The notes under the pieces: model-generated
What the model was told of the DNA's origin: nothing
Database searches by the model: none
Seen by the model: only the letters and a program-made list of their open reading frames with translations
NCBI GenBank assembly: GCA_022478985.1
Contig: JAKSZP010000004.1
Span: 62,001 to 126,000, forward strand
Reading direction: 5' to 3'
DNA from: Massospora cicadina
Lineage: Eukaryota > Entomophthoromycota > Entomophthoromycetes > Entomophthorales > Entomophthoraceae
DNA length: 64,000 bases
Position numbers and translations under genes: made by a program
Shown: positions 55,480-64,000 of the stretch, piece after piece
Numbering within the stretch: position 1 is the first letter of the stretch
Layout of the letters: each line of letters begins with the position of its first letter

Positions 55480-58400
55480 CAGCCCTAGAGGGGGTGAGCG
55501 TGGCGATTCCCATAAGGAAAATTGCCCGGGCGTACCCACATGTTGGCGCCAATATTATCATTTTCCTGAATAACCAAAAGCCCTTTGATGTTCATGCAGT
55601 AAACACCAATGGTTCCTCTTATTTGGAGTGTACATACTATGATTTTTATGTTCAGAACACAAAAATCTGTGCGATTATAGATACTGGCGCTTCTGTCAAC
55701 ATTGCATCCACCAAACTCGTGGCTAAGCTTAAACTGAAGCCTGATGTGGAACACAGAGTAGTTTATGGGACTGCGGAGACACAGAGCACTGTGCCAGAGG
55801 GCACTTACAGTGTGTTGCTCTAAGTTTCAGTTCAGTTGGAGCATCTGCTCTAGCGGTTATTGCCCAATAAACACTAAAATATGTTGATTGGGGCCACGTT
55901 CATGCAGCAATTTGGAGCAGTGATTGATATTTTGGAGGTAACATTCAATATTCTGGGACAACGGATCCCCATTTACTTTACCTCCAGTGAAGTCTCAAAG
56001 GACCCAATCTGCTCCAGTCAGATCAATCTATCTTACAGTGATGGGGTAATTTCTGCACAATATCAGCAGATGAAGAAGAGGACCCAAGCCCTTCCTAGAC
56101 AGATTTATGAGTACAATGGTATTCCGCTATGAGCGGTGAGCGCTTTAAGCATACCTTCTGGGCATCAGATCATAATATGGACAGTGCATGAGATATATAT
56201 CCCTAAAGGGATATACAGGGAAATTGTGGTGCCCTACCAGCAGTTGCGGCTTGAACCCCATGAGGCTCCAGGGCTACTGTTACCAGGACATGGGGAGGTG
56301 AAGATATTTCTAGAAACCCTACAGAAGGAGTCTATGACAATCCAAAGGCACTAAGTGGTGGCTTATTTACACTTGATTCCTATTGATGAAGTCCACAATA
56401 TTCATGATTTTAGGTCTTAGGATGACCTCAGCCTACTTGTAAAAACCACATTTGGCATAATGACAGCAGCCCCATGAGAAGCTCTAATTGGATTGTCGGA
56501 GGAACAGAAGGATATGGCAATGGCCCTGTTTGAAAAATACCAAGATATTTTCACATCCAATGACTACGATTTGGGATGTGCACGCAGGGTGGTGCATTAG
56601 GTAGACACGGGAGATCACCCTCCCATTTGGTCATGGCCCATCTGGTGCTCTAAAGTGGTGGAAGAAGTTGTCTCTGATGAGGTAGATAAATTGCTCAAAC
56701 AAGGGATGTTAGAGATTTCCAAGAGTCCGTGAGCGTTGCTGGTGCTCATTGTTAAGAAAAGATGTCACAAACTGAGTGGTCATTGACTACCAAAAGCTTG
56801 ATAATGTCATGAAGAATTACTTCTATTTTCTACCACAGATTGAAAACGCTTTAGATCATCTGGGAGGCGCGAAATACTTCTCTTCCATGGACTTGATATT
56901 GGAGTACTGGCAGATTGAGTTGTCAGCGGTGAAATGTGAGAAATGTGCTATAATCACCTCGAAGAGATTGTTTCATCCTACACATATGCCACAGGGTTTG
57001 TGCAGCGCCCCAGCTATGTTCCAGCATGCTATGGATACGATTTTGGGTGACCTGAGAATGTTTTTGTTCTAGGCTACCTTGATTATATCAACATGTTCTC
57101 AAAGACATTCATAATGTAGCTTGACCACTTAAAACAAGTGTTCCACCAACTCCTGATGCTAATGTCAAGATCAAGCCTTGAGAGTGCCACTTTTTTTCAA
57201 GGAGCAATTAGAATATTTCAGGTTTGTGATAGACTCAAAAGGGCTTAGTCCTCAGCTGGCAAAGGTGGAAGCTATACACAAGATGACTCTACCAAGTAAT
57301 AAGTAAGATATCCATGTACTTTTAGGGATGGTCAGTTAATACTGGCAGTTCATTCCCAACTTCAGCTGTATTGGGGATCCATTTTTCGAGTTATTAAAGA
57401 AAAATGCCACCTTTAACTGTAACTGACTGTTGTCAAAAAGCTTTTAATGTTCCATGAACTGCATTGGTTAGTGCGCCCATTTTACAATACCCTAATTATC
57501 AAAAAAGAATTTATTGCGCAAATGGACGCTTCACTTTCCGCCATAGGGGCGGTATTATCCCAGAAGGATGACAATGGTGTGGAGCATCCTATAACATTTT
57601 GTAGCTGAAGCCTATTTTGTCATGAACGTAATTATACCATGGCTGAGCAGGAGTGCTTAGCGGTGATATATGCATATAAACGATTCTGGGTCTACTCCAT
57701 GAGGTTAGATTCAAAGTGGTCACAGACCATGCATCCTTGCGGTGGCTGCAGAATCTGCAGATGCCTGAAGGGCGGCTTGTGCAATAGGCCCTGAAGCTCC
57801 AAGCATATGACTTTGAGTTTGCAAACCATCCAGGGGCGAAACACCAGAATGTGGACTGTCTCTCACGGTTAACGACAGTTGCCAATATGTCAGATTTGGC
57901 AGACATCATCTATGAGAAGATGGTAATGGCAAATATCACAATGAGCCTCCCAGGTCATCAAAGTACTGGATGGCTGCTATGGGATACATTTTTTGTACGA
58001 TGGGGAACTATATTAAGCAAATGGGAGAATTGACGGTGTGTTTCTTGAAAAACCTTCTGCTATGCCAGCAATTATTGTGGATGCTCAAAAGGTGGTAGGT
58101 CATGGAGGGTTGCAGAAAACATTAGAGTTTTTGTGACCACACTACTATTGGGAGAGCATGCATCATAACGTGCTTGAGACAGGTGCATGTTGTCATCAAT
58201 GCCAAGTGAATACCTTTCCACAAGAAGACCACCTACAGCTGGTAAAGCCTCGTTTCACATGGCATAATGTTTTTCTAGATGTGGTGGGATCTCTGCCAAC
58301 TGGCGCAGACCGCTCTAAGTATATAGTAGTAGCCACTGATCATTTGACAAGATGGTTGGAAGCAAATGTGATAAACGATTTAAGGGCTGCCACTACCGCT

Positions 58401-59090
58401 AAGTTCATCATGGAGTGTATCATACAATGTCATGGCTGTCCGCAATTTATCCTCATATAAAATGAAACCAATTTCACGCCAGATACCTGTCCATGTTGAA
58501 TGAACTAATGACAATCCGCGGGGTCTTGACTTACGCCCTACCACCCTTTGAATGGAATGGTGGAATGGGTCAACGGAACATTGGTAGCAATTATTTGTAA
58601 GCTTGTAAAGGATTAGCCCTCTGAATGGAGCAACCTACTATCCACCTCTGTTTTCACGTACAATATTAGCTATCACATGTTGACAGGGAAAAGTCCCTTA
58701 CAATTACTTTATGGAAGACGTTTATCCTTGCCAGTATTGACTCACTTCTGTGTGGAGGATACCGGCGGAGTAGAACCTCAACTTATTTGATTACCTTATT
58801 AGACATGATGATTAAACTCCAATTGAAGCGTATTCCACTAGTTTAGCTAAGAAGACTTGGGATCAGGCGGCTGACCAATGAAGCAGCCACCCACAGTTTG
58901 GGGTAGGAGATCTTTTTCTGTTCCATGACCAACATGAGTTTGGAAGAAGGAACAAGCTTACCAGCATATGTCTCAGACCGTTTGAGATAATTTGGAAGAC
59001 TGGTGTTGACACCTACACTAATAATGAACCCATGGGTGGTTGGATTATCAACTGAGTACATGCAGAGTTCCTTCAGGCATACAAGCAATA
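55480..59090 (+). pseudogene. Element D pol, decayed
   Basis: Protease: IIDTGASVNIASTKLVAKL near 55675. RT: VIDYQKLDNV at 56778, YFSSMDLILEYWQIELS near 56875, MPQGLCSAPAMFQHAMD near 56990; the YxDD block reads YLDY near 57075. RNase H: QMDASLSAIGAVLSQKDD near 57520. Integrase: zinc block in 58100-58210 (CCHQCQVN) and core VFLDVVGSLPTG near 58270. It ends VHAEFLQAYKQ near 59088, then the purine tract AAGGAGGGGGTAA (59109-59121). Confidence 0.82.
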
Positions 59091-59121
59091 GGAGCTTATC
59101 ATCCAGTCAAGGAGGGGGTAA

Positions 59122-59615
59122 TATTATTAAATTGATATGACTGGACGATAAATCACCTATCTGGCAGATCATAGTTATAAGTTGAGGTGAGCCTTGAGAT
59201 GGAGCGATAGATTATATCAATGCTAAGCAAAATGATCAAAGTAAAATTAGTTTAGTAAACCAAGGGTTCCATTGAAGCCTCAATGATAGAGCACATCACT
59301 TACAATTGTAGCAAATAGAGATTTACTAAGCGGAAGGGTTAAAACCTGACGAGGAATACTGAGAATTAAATGATGAGCGTGGGAACTAGAAGGGGTAGGT
59401 TTTTTGGAAGTAAGAAAGTAGGGAAGATTAATGGAAGTAGCTGTTAGTGATATATTAGATAAAAATGTATTGTTGGGGCAATAGCTCCTTATAAATTTAT
59501 CTTTTTATTATTTTATTGATGATCAGCAATCATCTTATTGCTCATATGTTGCTCAGTGGGTACTAGCCTGTGCAACCAGATCAGAAGAATCAACCAAATC
59601 CGCCAAAAGAAAACA
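59122..59615 (+). repeat. 3' LTR of element D
   Basis: 494 bp, TATTATTAAATTG (TG lost) to AAGAAAACA. Aligns with 53566-54060. Confidence 0.85.
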
Positions 59616-61000
59616 GGCCCTCTTGAGTTATTATTGCACATTTCTTGTGCTCCTCTTTGGGAATATCAATCTGCCAATATCAGCTTATTAGTTCCATAGT
59701 GGAGAAAAAATTTGCGCCTTTTAGTCGATCCAAGGCGTCATCAGTTTGTGAAAGGAGAAAAAAATCCTACTTAATGATATTATTCAGCTTCTGATAATTG
59801 ACGACAACTCAATTGCACCCCATCCTTATTTTTTACTATTAAAATTGGGGAGACCCAAGGGCTTTTCAATGGGGCCAACATGCCACGATCCAGGAGCTTT
59901 AATCCCTTTTAAAATAAATTTTTCTGTTGCTTTTGAGTGTCTAATTGGGCGTAATTGGATGGGGACTTGGTCACCAGTATTGATTGTGTGTATCATGTTC
60001 CTAGCACAACTTAGGTCGAAATCATCCTTTGTGAATATTTATTGGGATTTTCATAAATAGAGAACTTGAGCTTTTTCCCGTTCAGTCAGGTTCCATAGTT
60101 AAGCCATTGGGATGGCAATAAAAAACTGATTTTCTCTTCGTTGGGAAGACCTATCTCATCTAGGGTCCCAAATTTATAAAAAGTTTGAATTTCTGTAGTT
60201 GGGAATAAATGCAAGAAGACAATAAATTGATGAATCCTTATAAATTGGACCAATCCTGTAGGTTTTCACATAAGATGTGAATCTCTTTGTATCCAGTAAT
60301 GACTATACCAGGTGCAATACTGGTCTAATCAGAATCCAAACTATGGATGAAATATTTCCCCATAAAGCCCTTCTGGATTTCAATAGTCAGCCCAGTAGGG
60401 GACAGCTACTTGAGTTCCAGGAATCATATTAACTTGCTGATTTGAGCGTATTGAAATTCCTTTCAACTCACAAATCTGCATTGGTAGAGGTTTAATTATT
60501 GAACGAGATTTGGTGTACTCAATCTAGAGTATATTATCCCTTATAGGCCAGGTTAGAAATAAATTAAAGTTCTTTTTTCAGATTTTCCGCTTTTGTTATA
60601 GTATAATGGGATACTTTGCCCCAGGATGGTGAAGCTGTCCTCCTTGTGGTTTGTGACAACACCAAAGCTTCTCAATAAAGTGGTCCCAATCAGGATGTTA
60701 TAGCTTGTATTTTGTAATACTATGGCTGGTACAGTCACTAATATAGATCTGAGACGCAAGTGTAGCGTGCTTTATGCCCCAAGCGACTTAGTGGTGTGTG
60801 CTCTTTCCATGTCATACTCTTAGCAGTGGGAAACATCTGGCACAATTTTCAGCTTCTTGAATAGTTTGGTGCTGACAATGTTGATAAGTACTCCACTATC
60901 AATGATGGCCCATACCCAAACCTTATTCACTAATATACCCACATATACACATTCAAAATAGATTTCAGAACTTGTTACTAGATTAATATTGTGATGGTTG
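59616..61000 (-). pseudogene. Element E protease and RT start, decayed
   Basis: Protease tail at 60759-60553: VPAIVLQNTSYNILIGTTLL and SFTILGQSIPLYYNKSG. RT start at about 59890-59620: PLGSPILIVKNKDG, DDALDRLKGANFFSTMELIS, YWQIDIPKEEHKKCAIITQE. The frame then meets element D. Confidence 0.7.
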
Positions 61001-61350
61001 TTTGTTTTAAGTTGTACTTCAAACTTGAGCAGATTTATGGAAAATTCTTTACTAAAGTCTTCATCAGAATAGCCACCCGTATGTCATGTAGAGAGGGCAG
61101 GTCAAAGGAACATTTGGGATGACGTTTAACCCTCTATCATTGATCTGTTTGGCATAGGGTTTCTGATACTTTGGCCTGAACTTCTTAAGTAGCTTCTAGC
61201 TGCTTTGACTCTTTACCTTAGCTCAGGTAGTAACCATATAGACATCATCAGCCACAATGTGATGCAGGATTCCTTCAGCCACCTAATCAGCCAAAAAAGC
61301 TTGTCTTGTCAGGTGGAATGTGTGGTAGGACATTGATGGAGGTAGAGCAT

Positions 61351-63590
61351 TCAGCCTCTACTCCACCTGCTCTTTTCAGCTTTTAACTCATTATTAACAT
61401 TCAGGGCCACAAACACCCCAGGTTTCTTGTCTGCCCATCTATAGCATTGACTGGTAAAATGTCCTTTTTGACCACAATTATGACATGTAATTGGACCTGT
61501 TTGATGATACATTTTTTGGTTTGCAGGGCGTTTATTCTTTACTTGATCATTTGAATCAGTAATTTTTGGTCCCAAAAATCGGAATCTGACTGATCTTTGA
61601 GCTGACTAGGGGCGCCAAAGATACTAGCTCACTTTTTCAAATAGTCCGTGAGCTTCAAAGCTCCCATGGTACAATTAAAGACTGGAATATTAACAAGCTA
61701 CAAGTCATGATATGGTTTAACTGCATGCTCCATGACAATTTTCGCGTCAAATTCTTCTATAGCATTAGACCCAAGTAGGACTTTAGCCTCATGATAGAAC
61801 CTATCAGTAAAGTTCTAATGGACTCGTTTCTCTGGAATTCTTTTCTTAAGTAAAACTGTTTTTGGGTCAATAGCCTTTCAGTCCCTCCTAATTGCTTTGT
61901 CACTACGTTTTTTGCATCCAAATAGTACCAATCGTCACCTAAATAGGGCATAACAGGGTCAATAATGTGTGAGTCCAAGCAATTGATAAGATCTGTTGAC
62001 TTTGCTTGATCATATGCTCCTTGCATGGTTTTTTAAATGATTTTAGGAATAAAGTTACATTCCCATATCTGTCAAATTTTGGCAAGTTTAAGGATGTGAG
62101 GTCATTGTGCCCAGATTTGGACAGAGGATTCCACTTCATCTATAGCTCAAACATCATGTAGAATACCCGTTAAAATTGGCCTACGTTTGGACAAGTGTTG
62201 TCTTAAGTTAGGATTTTCACCAAACCTTTAGTCATGGAATGAACGTCTGAAATCTTAATTTCAGCATCCTTGTCAATCCCAGATGACCCTGCTTCATGGA
62301 ATTGTTCTAAACTGCTAGATTCAGACTCTTGAATTTGGGCCTTGGGTAGTTTCCCTAGTCGTTCTCTGCCCAAATATTTAGAGAGTCCACTACTCTCCCC
62401 CCTCAAAGACTGGTCAAACAATGGCAGCTTTTCTCCTTGAGGGTATCAATTTCCTTTCTAAGGCTCTCAAGTTTTTCTGTATGCAACTGAAAAGCTAAAA
62501 TATATATTTGACATCATTAGTCAGATCAGCCACGCAGCCATTTGTTGCAGATAGCTGAGTTTGGATCTCCTGATTCTCCTTGAAGAGCTCAAAATCCTTG
62601 GCTTGCACAGATGACACTGTTGACCAAAGATTTAAAATTCATAATGGATTTGGTCAAAATCCTCCTCATTTTTCAGCCCTGCTGGTAGTGCAGCAAGATC
62701 CTCAATGTTCTTTTGTGGAATACCCAGCTCAGCTTAGACATATTAATAAAACCAAAAGTGCATTTATTTTAAATCCAGATGATTCCTGTGAGCATAGGTG
62801 GCATCTTTGGTCAGACAATCGGTATGAGAAGACGGAAATCCTTAGTGAGTTTCCAATTCTGGCAGCATTTATTGACATTTTGTACCCACGATTAGTCAAT
62901 CCATTTTGAGTGAGGACTTCAGCTGCAATCTTAAGAACTCCAATATTGAGCTGTTCTTCTAAAGTATTCAGTCTTCTATGAGCATCGTTGACATGCTCTG
63001 TATTGGCGACAATGGACTTTTTGACTTCCATAAAGCTGAAGAATAACATTTCAAGCAGATTAGATTGGGAAGATCGCTCTTCCTCTTGAACTTGGTAAAT
63101 CTCTGTAAGCTCTATATTCAGCAAGCCAGAATTACCTAAGTATGCTTGATTGATGGCTTTAAAAGACTGAACAAAAACTCATTGGCTACATATGTACTGG
63201 TAAAACTTCTGGCTAGAGTTGCCATGGTTGTCTCTTGGTATTTCATGAACATCTACATCTTGAAGAGCTGGTCCTTGAGTTAGTAAAATAGACCAAAAGA
63301 TGGTTTCATTTGAGATGTACCAATTCTGTAGCTATGACAGAGGGTCTCCTTCATCTCTTTTACACTGTTTTAGTGAAACTCAATAGGGCCTGATGACTCC
63401 GCATGCCCTCCTTCTGCCGTGGTAAGATTTAAGGAGTATGAAATACTATCTTTAGTGTTTTGGAGATCAGTGTTAAAGTACTCTGTGATCTTTTAAAACT
63501 GGTTTTCAAATTGTTATTGTCAAATCTTCTGAATGCTCCTGCCTGGTATCCAGATTGGTTGTTCATATTAAGTTGTGTACTGTAGTTTTT
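61351..63590 (-). pseudogene. Element E gag with intact CCHC motif
   Basis: Minus-strand pieces 63124-62729 (heptad-rich, LNTLEEQLNIGVLK), 62421-62203, 62139-61757 (SLNLPKFDRYGNVTLFLKSF; FYLRKEFQRNESIRTLL) and 61575-61351. The last contains C-H-N-C-G-Q-K-G-H-F-T-S-Q-C at 61485-61444, a perfect CX2CX4HX4C. The capsid-like middle resembles IRFHQNETLIEF of A. Confidence 0.7.
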
Positions 63591-63591
63591 A

Positions 63592-63603
63592 GTGAGCACC
63601 ACC
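63592..63603 (-). promoter_or_regulatory. Primer-binding site of element E
   Basis: The minus strand reads GGTGGTGCTCAC directly after the LTR end CTTAACA. Same site as elements A and C. Confidence 0.6.
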
Positions 63604-64000
63604 TGTTAAGTTTAAGGATCTACTCGCTTACTAAATATATTCCTGCTTTGATAGTCAGGCAGAGTTTTAGGCCAATATATCATCGATTTTGCTAGGTGCC
63701 TTACGGTGTTTCCTAATCGTTATGAAGCTCACAAAGCTTAAACAATAATAATTGATTCTTTTGGTCTTCTCTAGGTAATGTTTCCCTCTATAATTGGGAA
63801 ATCTCCTGACGAAGGTAACAATGACAAGCTCCTCTTAACGCTTTTCTACATTCTTAATATGAAGATAGAAACAAATGAAGATGATATAAGATGATCAGAT
63901 ATAAGATGGAAGGATGATGATTTATTAGTAGGCCAGGCGCTGGTATTTTATACCTTTAAGGAATCTCCTGGCCATACTCATTTATTAGATTAGTTCATTA
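63604..64000 (-). repeat. 5' LTR of element E, partial
   Basis: The inner end is TGTTAAG on the plus strand (CTTAACA on the minus). 397 bp are visible; by analogy with A, C and D about 100 to 170 bp more lie outside. The partner LTR is not in the window. Confidence 0.55.

Larger units (their letters stand above)
53566..59615 (+). mobile_element. Gypsy element D
   Basis: LTRs 53566-54060 and 59122-59615, flanked by GGGCC (53561-53565) and GGCCC (59616-59620), 4 of 5 matching. Gag, protease, RT, RNase H and integrase follow in order, all broken. Same lineage as A and C. It lies between F (left) and E (right). Confidence 0.87.
59616..64000 (-). mobile_element. Gypsy element E (minus strand), truncated by element D
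   Basis: On the minus strand: 5' LTR (from beyond the window to 63604), primer site, gag with CCHC (63590-61350), protease (about 61000-60550) and RT start (about 59900-59616), which stops at element D. The continuation of RT is not found left of D, where the gag of element F lies. Same primer site as A, C and D. Confidence 0.75.

Noticed and set aside
1..64000. Classical RIP as the cause of decay
   Set aside because: Visible LTR differences fall mainly at CpG, not CpA; a count would be needed to exclude it fully.
1..64000. CRISPR arrays, bacterial operons or rRNA genes
   Set aside because: None seen; short-intron gene structure and LTR/SINE content are eukaryotic.

Overview
The window looks like a transposon-dense stretch of a filamentous fungal genome. 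One host gene can be recognised: a TCP11/Sok1-type gene on the minus strand (12574-15281) with two short introns of 51 and 59 nt, GTAAGT donors and a CTAAC branch motif. Almost everything else is Ty3/gypsy LTR retrotransposon sequence at different stages of decay, plus tRNA-derived SINEs. No bacterial gene organisation is present. The species cannot be named from sequence alone. Decay is rich in CpG-to-TpG/CpA changes, which fits methylated fungal repeats rather than classical CpA-type RIP.

Layout. 1-10892: remains of a minus-strand gypsy element (J) interrupted by a plus-strand element A (1778-9274). A itself carries an 833-bp LTR-like insert (K3) in its gag. 10893-12573: AT-rich, nothing recognised. 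12574-15281: TCP11-like gene. 15282-17305: AT-rich, with a 90-bp-arm inverted repeat enclosing a SINE. 17306-27278: element I, carrying a SINE (19019-19300) in gag and the fairly young chromodomain element B (19789-25515) in its protease. 27474-27758: second SINE copy with perfect target-site duplications. 27774-31700: AT-rich DNA with two SINE-like repeats and an LTR-like piece. 31700-33380: degraded element H. 33381-53565: minus-strand element F, split by C (35512-44105, itself carrying solo LTRs K1 and K2) and by chromodomain element G (45486-50971). 53566-59615: element D. 59616-64000: minus-strand element E, running off the window.

Boundaries were set by comparing LTR pairs by eye, by TG..CA ends and by short target duplications. 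Several are exact: B ACCTG, K1 GTAAT, K2 GTTAC, G TATGG, and SINEs of 15 and 17 bp. Others have one mismatch: A, C, D and I.

The most unusual signal is in the LTRs of the B/G/K1/K2 type, which appear to be protein coding. Near the LTR 3' end an ORF for a hydrophobic protein starts from an ATG and runs through the LTR/internal junction in the same phase (3n+1) in B, K1 and K2. In U3 a second sense-strand coding stretch is conserved at protein level between G and K1, sharing a D-x-RWV motif that K3 also has. B and G show no recognisable capsid or CCHC Gag. B also has a 10-nt primer site that is the exact complement of the inferred 5' end of its own transcript, which indicates Tf1-like self-priming.
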